Below, one piece after another: positions 1 through 6,578 of a stretch of DNA of 10,246 nucleotides (position 1 is its first letter; the number at the start of each line of letters is the position of its first letter). This DNA comes from Bacteroidia bacterium. GTDB lineage: Bacteria > Bacteroidota > Bacteroidia > Bacteroidales > UBA12481. The notes under the pieces are model-generated. The model had not been told where the DNA came from. It was given only the letters and a program-made list of their open reading frames with translations, and searched no databases. Made by a program: the position numbers and the translations under genes. The stretch lies in NCBI GenBank assembly GCA_026391235.1, contig JAPLDV010000155.1, forward strand, positions 1 to 10,246. The letters are read 5' to 3'.

Positions 1-16
1 TAATAATATTTGTCAT
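1..16 (-). CDS. possible start of a leftward gene, cut by the window edge
   Basis: On the minus strand an ATG at 16-14 opens a frame reading M-T-N-I-I before the sequence ends. Only five codons are visible, so nothing can be said about the product. The reason to list it is its position: an exact Bacteroidota -7 element lies 25 bases upstream on the same strand, at the distance also seen in front of the DUF3078 gene. It would be divergent to pheT. The ATG could equally be chance in AT-rich DNA. Confidence 0.3.
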
Positions 17-40
17 ACTTCTTTTATAAAAAACCGGAGG

Positions 41-48
41 CAAAAGTA
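41..48 (-). promoter_or_regulatory. candidate -7 promoter element for the leftward gene
   Basis: The minus strand reads TACTTTTG, an exact match to the Bacteroidota -7 consensus TAnnTTTG. A TTTG that could serve as the -33 element lies about 22 bases further upstream (revcomp of 71-74), a slightly long spacing. Transcription would start near position 35, leaving a leader of about 20 bases before the ATG at 16. Inferred from sequence match only. Confidence 0.35.
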
Positions 49-117
49 AAATTTTTAAAATCCCAACCGTCAAAGGTGGTGGTTGATAAAAAAAACACAG
101 CAATTTGTCAAAAATAA

Positions 118-149
118 TATTGCAGGATTTAAAATCATTCATACATTTG
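118..149 (+). promoter_or_regulatory. candidate promoter for the pheT leader or a small RNA
   Basis: TACATTTG at 142-149 matches the -7 consensus TAnnTTTG exactly, and a TTG at 120-122 lies 19 bases upstream, suitable spacing for a Bacteroidota -33 element. The start site would be near 155. This leaves about 210 bases of leader before pheT, in which hairpins and an intrinsic terminator are seen. A palindrome ATAACA-C-TGTTAT at 163-175, just past the predicted start site, could be an operator, though that is speculation. Confidence 0.45.
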
Positions 150-154
150 CCATG

Positions 155-340
155 TGATTTTTATAACACTGTTATTCTTGTAACATTGTTCCGTTACTGC
201 TATCTGTGGGGACAGTTTGAAATAATCAGCAGAATGGGTTTTAAGAATCACATTTTTGTCAGGATCCATTCTGGATCATTTCATAGGTTAGGTTTTAGGT
301 TAGTGAAAATCCGGACTCCCAATCCGGATTTTTCTTATTT
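155..340 (+). ncRNA. structured, apparently non-coding leader or small RNA upstream of pheT
   Basis: This part of the gene-free stretch 17-364 has several short perfect stems: 180-184 with 193-197 (GTAAC/GTTAC), 197-201 with 228-232 (CTGCT/AGCAG) enclosing 204-207 with 212-215, and 263-268 with 272-277 (GATCCA/TGGATC). Three AGGTT repeats follow at 285-301, then the terminator hairpin. With the candidate promoter, this would make an RNA of about 180 bases ending before pheT, or a pheT leader with an attenuator. The open frame across it (105-368, TTG start) has unlikely composition and looks like chance. I do not recognise a known RNA family: it is not a tRNA, and I see no T-box motif. Confidence 0.3.
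306..340 (+). terminator. intrinsic terminator or attenuator just before pheT
   Basis: Arms 306-315 and 323-332 pair over ten bases (AAAATCCGGA with TCCGGATTTT) around a seven-base loop. The 3' arm runs straight into a T-rich tract (329-341, interrupted by single C and A). It ends only about 25 bases before the pheT start. It cannot terminate a rightward gene in this window, since none lies upstream, so it must end a small RNA, act as an attenuator of pheT, or close a gene beyond the edge. Confidence 0.6.
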
Positions 341-364
341 TTACGCCTCCAAATTATTTCTATT

Positions 365-2806
365 ATGAAGATATCCTACAATTGGCTGCGTTCCTATATT
401 GATGTGGGTTTAACCAAGGAGGAAACTGCCGAGATCCTGACCAGCATCGGACTGGAAGTTGAAGGCCAGGAACCATTTGAGTCTGTCAGGGGAAGCCTGC
501 GTGGCCTGATTGTGGGTGAAGTTCTCACCTGTACCGCTCATCCGCAAGCCGATAAGCTTAGCCTGACAATGGTCGATATCGGAGGATCTGATCCTCTGTC
601 AATTGTTTGCGGTGCCCCTAACGTTGCAGCCGGCCAAAAAGTAATAGTGGCTCCTGTCGGATGTACGCTTTATGGTATGGCAGAGCCTTTAACCATACGC
701 AAAGCTAAAATCCGGGGAGAAGAATCCGAAGGAATGATTTGCGCAGAGGATGAAATCGGTCTGGGTAAGAATCATTCCGGAATTATGGTGCTGGATTCAT
801 CAATACCGGCAGGAACGGCAGTTGCCAGTCTTTTTGAAATTGAATCTGATCACATTTTTGAAATCGGACTCACCCCTAACCGCATCGACAGCGCATCCCA
901 TTTTGGCGTTGCACGTGAACTCAATGCAGTTTTGGGATCCGAAAGAAATGTCACTCTCCGTAAACCGTTGGCCGAACTGCCTGAGAAAACCGATACCCTC
1001 GAAATTTCAGTCGAAATCAGAAACCCGGAAGCATGCATCCGCTATTCAGGGATTTCACTCACCAAGGTGAAAATCGCTGAATCACCCCAATGGCTCAAAA
1101 ACAGAATGCTGAGTCTGGGCATGAAACCGATAAATAATGTGGTGGATATCACCAACTTTGTTCTCCATGAAACCGGTCAGCCATTGCATGCTTTCGATGC
1201 CGACCTTATTACCGGAAATAAAGTAATCGTTAAAACATTGCCAGAAGGTACGCCATTTGTCACCCTTGATGAGCTGGAAAGAAAGCTGAGTGCGGGCGAC
1301 CTGATGATTTGCAATGAAAAGGAAGGTATGTGCATTGCCGGGGTTTTCGGTGGACTTAATGCCGGTGTAACCCATTCAACTAAAAAGATTTTTCTCGAAT
1401 CTGCCTGTTTCAACCCCGTTTGGGTCAGGCAAACGAGTAAGCGGCACATGATTTATACCGATTCATCCTTCCGGTTTGAAAGAGGAACCGATCCCAATGC
1501 GACGGTTTATTCACTGAAAAGAGCAGCGGCCCTGATCTGCGAAATTGCCGGGGGCCGGGTTGCTTCTGAGGTAGTCGATGTTTATCCCAATCCTGTTAAT
1601 CCGTATCCTGTCGAATTAAAATGGGCCAATCTCGACCGTTTGATCGGGATCAGGATTGACCACGATGAAGTGAAAAAAATTCTGAAATTGCTGGACATAC
1701 AGATTATTCAGGAAACCGCAACCTCACTGCAGCTCGCCGTTGCCACCTATCGCGTTGATGTCCGCCGCGAAGCTGACGTTATTGAGGATATCCTGAGAAT
1801 TTACGGATATAATAATATTGGCCTGACCGAACAGGTTAGCTCTACTCTATCCTATGCCCCGCATCCGGATCCGGAAAAGATTGAAAACCTTATTTCCGAG
1901 CAGCTTACCGCACTGGGGTTCAATGAGATGATGGCCAATTCCCTAACCCGGTCATCCTATTACAATAAGCTGGATATCTATCCTCCGGCATCCGGGGTTA
2001 AACTATTAAACCCCCTAAGCAATGATCTGAATGCCCTTCGCAGGACGTTATTATTCGGCGGCCTGGAAGCCCTCGCCACCAATATGAAATTCAAAAATTC
2101 CGATCTGAGGTTTTATGAATTTGGCAATACCTATGAATTAAAAAACCAGAATAACCGCCTTTTGGCAGGCAGCTATCATGAAACCCGGTTCCTGTCGTTG
2201 TTCCTGACAGGTAAAAAATATCCGGAGCATTGGTCAGGAAAAGGCCCCGACATCGGTTTCTTTGATCTCAAATCTATTGCGTTCCGAATCTTTCAAAGAT
2301 TGGGCATCAACCCCGAGGAGCTTGAAATCGAAGAAAAAGCCGACGAGCGGTTTGCAATCGGGATCACCGGTAAATGCGGCCAAGCCATTGGTATTCAGAT
2401 AGGACAGGTACACCCCGATTTGCTGGCTGCGTTCGAGATCGGACAGGCAGTGTGGTATGCTGAACTGAACTGGGATGTTATCCTCAAGAAAATTGAACTC
2501 AATGTGAAGTTCCAGGAACTCGCCAAATATCCTCTCGTTAGAAGGGATCTGGCTCTGGTCGTGGACCATTCCGTCCGTTATGAGCACATTCGATCACTCG
2601 CCTGGCTTGTTGAACGCAAGCTGCTTAAGGAGGTCAATATTTTTGATGTCTATACAAACGACAAACTTGGTGCTGATAAAAAATCTCTTGCGGTCAGTTT
2701 CATCCTCGGGGACGAGAACAAAACTCTAACCGATAAACAGATTGAACAGGTGATGGAGAAACTGGTAACGGCTTTTAAGAGAAAGCTGGGAGCGGTTCTG
2801 AGGTAG
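365..2806 (+). CDS. pheT: phenylalanyl-tRNA synthetase, beta subunit
   Basis: Beta chain of the alpha2-beta2 cytoplasmic enzyme that charges tRNA-Phe; this chain binds tRNA and edits misacylated Tyr-tRNA-Phe. All family domains are visible in the 813 residues, a normal full length. The N-terminus reads MKISYNWLRSYID. A tRNA-binding OB fold spans about 40-150 (HPQADKL at 59-65, VCGAPN at 81-86). TPNRIDS at 170-176 precedes a B3/B4 editing domain at about 215-390, including GGLNAGVT at 329-336 and SSFRFERGTDPN at 367-378. A B5 domain covers about 410-485 (RREADVIEDILRIYGY, 467-482), then a catalytic-like core, and an FDX-ACB anticodon-binding domain at about 719-812. The start matches the family's usual N-terminus; no clear Shine-Dalgarno is present. 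pheS is not adjacent, so the two subunits are encoded apart. The upstream hairpin suggests possible attenuation. Confidence 0.97.
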   Translation: MKISYNWLRSYIDVGLTKEETAEILTSIGLEVEGQEPFESVRGSLRGLIVGEVLTCTAHPQADKLSLTMVDIGGSDPLSIVCGAPNVAAGQKVIVAPVGCTLYGMAEPLTIRKAKIRGEESEGMICAEDEIGLGKNHSGIMVLDSSIPAGTAVASLFEIESDHIFEIGLTPNRIDSASHFGVARELNAVLGSERNVTLRKPLAELPEKTDTLEISVEIRNPEACIRYSGISLTKVKIAESPQWLKNRMLSLGMKPINNVVDITNFVLHETGQPLHAFDADLITGNKVIVKTLPEGTPFVTLDELERKLSAGDLMICNEKEGMCIAGVFGGLNAGVTHSTKKIFLESACFNPVWVRQTSKRHMIYTDSSFRFERGTDPNATVYSLKRAAALICEIAGGRVASEVVDVYPNPVNPYPVELKWANLDRLIGIRIDHDEVKKILKLLDIQIIQETATSLQLAVATYRVDVRREADVIEDILRIYGYNNIGLTEQVSSTLSYAPHPDPEKIENLISEQLTALGFNEMMANSLTRSSYYNKLDIYPPASGVKLLNPLSNDLNALRRTLLFGGLEALATNMKFKNSDLRFYEFGNTYELKNQNNRLLAGSYHETRFLSLFLTGKKYPEHWSGKGPDIGFFDLKSIAFRIFQRLGINPEELEIEEKADERFAIGITGKCGQAIGIQIGQVHPDLLAAFEIGQAVWYAELNWDVILKKIELNVKFQELAKYPLVRRDLALVVDHSVRYEHIRSLAWLVERKLLKEVNIFDVYTNDKLGADKKSLAVSFILGDENKTLTDKQIEQVMEKLVTAFKRKLGAVLR

Positions 2807-2840
2807 GGCCCCTGGCAGCACTTCGTTTGGGGGTAAGAGT

Positions 2841-2864
2841 TCTCGCTTTCGCGGGAATGACAAG
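2841..2864 (-). repeat. GAAA-loop palindromic repeat, copy 1 (inverted)
   Basis: Read on the minus strand this holds GTCATTCCCGCGAAAGCG. It folds into a six-pair stem (2841-2846 with 2851-2856, one G-U pair) capped by a GAAA tetraloop. It is the diverged inverted partner of the copy at 2892-2915. I recall similar GTCAT-TCCCGCGAAAGCGGGA elements between genes in many bacterial genomes; that is memory, not a search. Confidence 0.6.
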
Positions 2865-2891
2865 AGTACCGGCGAAATTTCCAAAAAGCGC

Positions 2892-2915
2892 TGTCATCCC
2901 CGCGAAAGCGGGGAC
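2892..2915 (+). repeat. GAAA-loop palindromic repeat, copy 2
   Basis: This copy holds GTCATCCCCGCGAAAGCGGG, with a perfect six-pair stem CCCCGC/GCGGGG (2898-2903 with 2908-2913) around a GAAA loop. It is in inverted orientation to the copy at 2841-2864 with a 27-base spacer. The two could also pair with each other into one long hairpin between the convergent genes. Confidence 0.65.
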
Positions 2916-2920
2916 CTTTT
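2898..2920 (+). terminator. probable terminator after pheT
   Basis: The CCCCGC-GAAA-GCGGGG hairpin is followed by ACC and then TTTT at 2917-2920, about 90 bases after the pheT stop. A strong GC stem with a GNRA loop and a short T run is terminator-like, though the run is brief and displaced by three bases. For the opposite gene, copy 1 of the repeat could play the same role, but it lacks a clear T run on that strand. Confidence 0.45.
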
Positions 2921-2924
2921 AACG

Positions 2925-3749
2925 CTAATCTGAGGCCTGCCGGGTTAATCTTACCGCCTCCGAAAACCCGCTCTCATTATTGGAAGCCACAGTCCTATAC
3001 ATTGCCTTCAGCTCTTCGGGAGCATTGGCGACAACGAATGGAAGCCCCACAAAACTTAATAGATCGGTATCGTTGTAATCATTCCCAATCCCCATCACTT
3101 CAAACTGATTGATCTGATATAACTTACATAAATATTCGACTGCATTGCCTTTCGATACGTCCTGGTGATAGATTTCCATCCAGATGGATTGATGATCAAT
3201 AGGCGATGTTGCCCGGATCACCTTAACCCCATGAAATAAGGATTTCAGCTCCTCGTACCTGACCGGATCAGGAGGCAGGATAATCAGAAACTGACATGCT
3301 TCACCGAAATTTGGCGGATCAAATGAGATTGGCTTTTCAAATCCCCGGTAAGATTCCATCCGGCGGACAAAATCGGGATGCATTTCCCCATTCTGATAAT
3401 ACACGTAATGATGATTCTCGGGTACTGCAGCCAAAACCTTGAAAGTCACGCCCAGGCCACGAAGCCTGATTGCGATCCTATGAACAAGCTTCTCGGGCAG
3501 GTTCATCGAATAAAGGATCTCCTTTGTATGATAATTCATAATGCCGGCACCTGAACTGAAAACCAGATAATCGACAGGAAAATCAGCCGGCATAATTCTT
3601 TGGAAAGAAAAGGGTGAACGTCCGGTGGCAATCACTCGAATAACACCCTGATTACCAAGGCTATACAAAGTATTAAGATCATCGGAACTTACTTGCTGGG
3701 CACTATTCAGCAGGGTTCCATCAAGGTCGGTGACCACCATTTTTAACAT
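2925..3749 (-). CDS. Cof-type HAD-superfamily phosphatase (HAD-IIB)
   Basis: Predicted cytoplasmic phosphohydrolase, 274 residues, a typical length for the Cof/HAD-IIB group. All four HAD motifs are visible: motif I DLDGTLL with the nucleophile D8 and acid/base D10; motif II ATGRS with T42; motif III lysine K200 in VSKGNAVEYL; motif IV GNDYND with D224 and D227 for Mg2+ binding. The middle section (about 85-185) should be the C2-type cap that selects the substrate. Members act on sugar phosphates, nucleotides or flavin and pyridoxal phosphates; the sequence does not say which applies here. The start is the first ATG, eight codons before the nucleophile; a second ATG at codon 4 is possible. 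It is convergent with pheT and divergent from the UbiA-family gene, so it is likely transcribed alone. Confidence 0.9.
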   Translation of the reverse strand: MLKMVVTDLDGTLLNSAQQVSSDDLNTLYSLGNQGVIRVIATGRSPFSFQRIMPADFPVDYLVFSSGAGIMNYHTKEILYSMNLPEKLVHRIAIRLRGLGVTFKVLAAVPENHHYVYYQNGEMHPDFVRRMESYRGFEKPISFDPPNFGEACQFLIILPPDPVRYEELKSLFHGVKVIRATSPIDHQSIWMEIYHQDVSKGNAVEYLCKLYQINQFEVMGIGNDYNDTDLLSFVGLPFVVANAPEELKAMYRTVASNNESGFSEAVRLTRQASD

Positions 3750-3754
3750 GCCGG

Positions 3755-3762
3755 CAAAAGTA
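3755..3762 (-). promoter_or_regulatory. candidate -7 element for the HAD gene
   Basis: The minus strand reads TACTTTTG, an exact TAnnTTTG match ending only five bases before the ATG at 3749. Transcription would begin at or within a base or two of the start codon, which would make the messenger nearly leaderless, unless translation starts at the second ATG (codon 4). No TTG is seen at the right -33 distance, which weakens the call. Confidence 0.35.
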
Positions 3763-3824
3763 CTAAAAGAGACCGACTATGATAGAACCGGCCGAATCGC
3801 TATTTTCGCAGCAAATATCCAATT

Positions 3825-4685
3825 ATGGCCAGGATAAAAGATTATTTCTCACTGGTTGTTTTCAGTCATACGATCTTTGCAATGCCTTTTGCACTGATCG
3901 GATTTTTCCTGGCCATCCGTTACAGCGGTTACCCCTTCAGCTGGCTTTCTCTACTGCTTTGCCTGGGCTGCATGGTCTTTGCCCGCAATTCCGCCATGGG
4001 TTTCAATCGCTGGGCCGACCGGTTTATCGATGGAAAAAATCCCAGGACTGCCCAACGAGAGATACCTAAAGGAATTATTAAGGGAAATGCAGCACTGACC
4101 TTCTCTTTGGGTAATGCTGCCTTGTTTATCGTGGTTGCAGGCTTGATCAATCCTCTCTGCTTAATCCTTTCACCACTGGCGCTGACCATCATACTGGGAT
4201 ACAGCTTTACCAAGCGGTTTACCTGGCTGTGCCATTTGATTTTAGGGCTCGGCCTTTCGATTGCACCGATTGGTGCCTATATCTCCATTGCCGGCCAATT
4301 CCACTGGCTGCCGCTCATGTTTTCAGCAGTTGTTTTAACATGGGTAGGTGGATTTGATATTATTTATGCTCTGCAGGATACTCAATTCGATGAATCAAAC
4401 GGATTTTATTCGATTCCTTCAAAAATTGGTATCCGTAATGCTCTGATTATTTCAATGATCCTTCATCTTTTAACAGTTGCCTTAGTGGTTGTTACCGGGT
4501 TAACTGCCAGGTTTGGACCCTTATATTGGCTTGGTTGTCTGATTTTTATCGCTTTGCTGGTCTACCAACATCTCATAGTTAAATCCGATGATCTGACACG
4601 TGTGAACCGTGCGTTCGGAACAACAAACGGTATCGCCAGCGTGATTTTTGCCGTTCTGGTCATTGCGGATCTGTTTGTCCGCTAA
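3825..4685 (+). CDS. UbiA-family prenyltransferase, MqnP-like
   Basis: Integral membrane enzyme that transfers a polyprenyl chain from its diphosphate to an aromatic acceptor in quinone biosynthesis. At 286 residues it has the family's normal length and is strongly hydrophobic, with about eight or nine likely membrane helices. The first Mg2+-diphosphate motif is N61-R-W-A-D65-R-F-I-D69 (NxxxDxxxD). The second is around D178 with D185-T-Q-F-D189 in the stretch FDIIYALQDTQFDESNGFYS. That second motif resembles the bacterial group annotated as putative 4-hydroxybenzoate prenyltransferase (the TIGR01475 or MqnP group of the futalosine menaquinone route) more than MenA. No menaquinone genes are adjacent, so the acceptor is unproven. 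It starts divergently from the HAD gene, 75 bases away, and its stop overlaps that of the DUF3078 gene by four bases. Confidence 0.88.
   Translation: MARIKDYFSLVVFSHTIFAMPFALIGFFLAIRYSGYPFSWLSLLLCLGCMVFARNSAMGFNRWADRFIDGKNPRTAQREIPKGIIKGNAALTFSLGNAALFIVVAGLINPLCLILSPLALTIILGYSFTKRFTWLCHLILGLGLSIAPIGAYISIAGQFHWLPLMFSAVVLTWVGGFDIIYALQDTQFDESNGFYSIPSKIGIRNALIISMILHLLTVALVVVTGLTARFGPLYWLGCLIFIALLVYQHLIVKSDDLTRVNRAFGTTNGIASVIFAVLVIADLFVR
4682..4685. other. four-base tail-to-tail overlap of two stop codons
   Basis: The bases CTAA hold the TAA of the UbiA-family gene on the plus strand (4683-4685) and the TAG of the DUF3078 gene on the minus strand (4684-4682). No room is left for an intergenic terminator, so each transcript must end inside the other gene or the two must overlap. 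Confidence 0.9.
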
Positions 4686-6277
4686 TAGAACGTGTATTTA
4701 AAGGTGAGCCCGAGAATCTCATTGAACTGGACCCGCTTCCCCGTTCCATTTGGCACCTTTTTACCATCCTTGACTTTATACAGCTGGATCTCCGTCCTGG
4801 GATCATACATCACCTCGGTCTGGATGGTTGCAAAAATATATTTGTTGACCTTCAGTTGCAGCCCGAGACGCCAGTCAAAATATATTCTCTCGGGATGATC
4901 AAGATAGTTTGAAAACAAATTAAGGAAATTGGTCATAGTGACGGTCTTGAACAAAACCGTCGAGTGATTTACGGTAATGCTGGCACCGAGCTGCGCATTC
5001 GCCCGCTGGTCCTTCTTCAATCCGTACCTCGCCTGGTCAATCAATGCCGTATCCAGAACGAACCTGAACTGGCTCGTAAGAGGCGATCCGTTAACGGTCA
5101 GTTTCGCATTGGGTTTGAAAGTCAATCCAAGATTAACCTTTAAATCTGCAGGTGCCATGAATTTTGAAACCGGGATCGAATCATTCGGATAGGCGTATCC
5201 CTTGAATCCCTGCGTGTCGAAGGTCATTCCCAACGTATAGTCGAATTTTTTAAATGCCTTATGGGAAAGGTTGGATACCAGGTAAATTTTATCGGCACTC
5301 TTGCGAAGACTCAGTAATTCAGTCTTTTGCACTCCGTACCAGAACCAAAAATAATTGTCCCATTTAATATTTCCTTTTGCATAATTGGCCCATGCCCTTA
5401 CGTCCGAAGTAAATGCAATGTTATTGTTACCCCCTCTTGCCCAGTTGATGAAAGTGGTTTGGTTGACCGTGAACATCAGCTCGGATTTCAGGTACCACAG
5501 CCGGGGCGGAGGCAGGGGAACAGTACGCCTGGAAACACGAAATTTATTCGGGTCCTGCCAATTGATGCCGATGCCTTCAGGGGTAGCATTCTTTTTCAGT
5601 AAGGGCTTCAGATTTAAATCATCCCCAACCCACATGTACATTGTGTTTTTATCAAGACTTCGGATAAATATTTTAGCTGAATCATTTTTACTGTTCATGA
5701 CAAAGAAGGCAGTTGAATCAATCCGATCTTTTTTGAGAACAAAAGGAATTGTATCCTTCATGGCATTCACAATCCTGAAATAAACAGAATCATTGTTGAG
5801 ATGATGAACCAGTTGGTCCATAGAAGATCGCAGAAGCTGCGGTCTGGGTGTATAAGCGGTATCCTCAAAAACGATATCAACAATTTTTTTCATCGAACTT
5901 CTGATGGAATCCTTGTCGATAATTCCGATCGGTAAATAAAGTTCCTGGCGCGAGCGTCGGTTAAAATCACGATAGCTCAGGTAGCGGCGCATCCGGTCGG
6001 AAGAATCCAACTTCTGCCGGTAAATGGACTCATTTAACGCATAATTCAATGAATCACGATTAAACTCCAGACTGACAATCAGATTTGCCATTTTGATAGA
6101 ATCACGTCTTTTAACGTGCAAAAGTGAATCTTTTATCCTGATCAGCTGAACCATGGAATCGCGGGAAACAAACAGGGTATCTTTGTTAACAGAAATTTTC
6201 TCATTAACCTGCGCTATCAGAGAGTGTGCGGACATCAAAGAGCACATCAAAATAAGAGCCAGGGTAATCTTTCTCAT
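4682..6277 (-). CDS. DUF3078-domain outer-membrane beta-barrel protein with long N-terminal extension
   Basis: Secreted protein of 531 residues whose function is unknown. A signal peptide is clear: basic MRK, a hydrophobic core to about residue 20, and a likely cut near SLIA-Q. Residues 24-250 are charged and rich in Lys, Arg, Asp and Ser, with many x-D-S triplets, and predicted mainly helical by eye. From about 260 the style changes to alternating aromatic strands, including FINWARGGNNNIAF and WDNYFWFWYGVQKTE, which I recognise as the DUF3078 signature of Bacteroidota. The protein ends in FKYTFY, a terminal aromatic typical of barrel proteins inserted by the BAM complex. Usual DUF3078 proteins are nearer 300 residues, so the N-terminal half is an addition. 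Its start is the ATG before the signal peptide, about 25 bases after a -7 element. It is convergent with the UbiA-family gene. Confidence 0.82.
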   Translation of the reverse strand: MRKITLALILMCSLMSAHSLIAQVNEKISVNKDTLFVSRDSMVQLIRIKDSLLHVKRRDSIKMANLIVSLEFNRDSLNYALNESIYRQKLDSSDRMRRYLSYRDFNRRSRQELYLPIGIIDKDSIRSSMKKIVDIVFEDTAYTPRPQLLRSSMDQLVHHLNNDSVYFRIVNAMKDTIPFVLKKDRIDSTAFFVMNSKNDSAKIFIRSLDKNTMYMWVGDDLNLKPLLKKNATPEGIGINWQDPNKFRVSRRTVPLPPPRLWYLKSELMFTVNQTTFINWARGGNNNIAFTSDVRAWANYAKGNIKWDNYFWFWYGVQKTELLSLRKSADKIYLVSNLSHKAFKKFDYTLGMTFDTQGFKGYAYPNDSIPVSKFMAPADLKVNLGLTFKPNAKLTVNGSPLTSQFRFVLDTALIDQARYGLKKDQRANAQLGASITVNHSTVLFKTVTMTNFLNLFSNYLDHPERIYFDWRLGLQLKVNKYIFATIQTEVMYDPRTEIQLYKVKDGKKVPNGTGKRVQFNEILGLTFKYTFY

Positions 6278-6302
6278 CTTTTAAAATATTCCGGACAGTT
6301 TG

Positions 6303-6310
6303 CAAAAATA
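6303..6310 (-). promoter_or_regulatory. candidate -7 element for the DUF3078 gene
   Basis: The minus strand reads TATTTTTG, an exact TAnnTTTG match, 25 bases before the ATG at 6277, giving a leader of about 20 bases. TTG triplets occur 13 and 24 bases further upstream; neither is at the ideal distance for a -33 element. Confidence 0.45.
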
Positions 6311-6382
6311 CGAAAGAGACACCCAATTAACCATCAATAGCAAAAACTAATCGGGAAAATTTCCGAAATTTGCAATATCGTA

Positions 6383-6463
6383 ATGAACGTATCCGAAGAC
6401 ATATCTATTTTAGCCGACCAGATATTTCGCAATCTGAAGGAACGGGATTCGTTCTCCAGATAG
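6383..6463 (+). pseudogene. possible truncated 26-codon ORF
   Basis: An ATG at 6383 opens a 26-residue frame, MNVSEDISILADQIFRNLKE then RDSFSR, whose stop TAG lies at the first base of a heptamer repeat element. The peptide has a natural-looking amphipathic helical composition, unlike a random AT-rich frame. One reading is the 5' end of a former gene cut off by insertion of the repeat; another is a genuine micro-protein or chance. A weak -7 match, GAAATTTG at 6365-6372, lies just upstream. No homologue is recognised. Confidence 0.3.
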
Positions 6464-6538
6464 GTATCGGGTATCGGGTATCAGGTATTGGGTAAAAGAA
6501 GCCCTGCAACCGACAACTGAAACCCGACACCCGAAACC
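6463..6538. repeat. inverted-repeat element built of four heptamers per arm
   Basis: The left arm is four tandem heptamers, GGTATCG, GGTATCG, GGTATCA, GGTATTG (6463-6490). The right arm is four heptamers of the complementary type, CGACAAC, TGAAACC, CGACACC, CGAAACC (6511-6538). A 20-base middle separates them. Since GGTATCG reads CGATACC in complement, the arms pair imperfectly along their whole length, with most mismatches at the fourth or fifth base of each unit. The result is a long hairpin in the divergent gap between the DUF3078 gene and tnaA. It has no coding capacity. It resembles a non-autonomous, palindromic intergenic repeat. Confidence 0.75.
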
Positions 6539-6578
6539 CTTTTTCTTTCCAATTTATCATTTACTAAACCTTAGAGCT

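Noticed and set aside
163..232. A tRNA or T-box riboswitch upstream of pheT.
   Set aside because: No cloverleaf, no GTTC-type T-arm and no T-box core sequence can be found; only short independent stems are visible.
105..368. An 87-codon frame overlapping the pheT start codon by ATGA, which could suggest translational coupling.
   Set aside because: It starts with TTG, is rich in Phe, Leu, Ile and Tyr from AT-rich DNA, matches no family, and crosses the candidate promoter and terminator. Treated as chance.
5385..5783. A 132-codon frame on the plus strand inside the DUF3078 gene, and similar long opposite-strand frames inside pheT and tnaA.
   Set aside because: All lie wholly within strongly supported genes, lack family features, and their composition follows from the gene on the other strand.
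6354..6364. The palindrome GGAAAATTTCC between the divergent DUF3078 and tnaA genes as an operator.
   Set aside because: Eleven bases of mostly A and T are expected by chance in such DNA, and no second copy or matching regulator gene is present.
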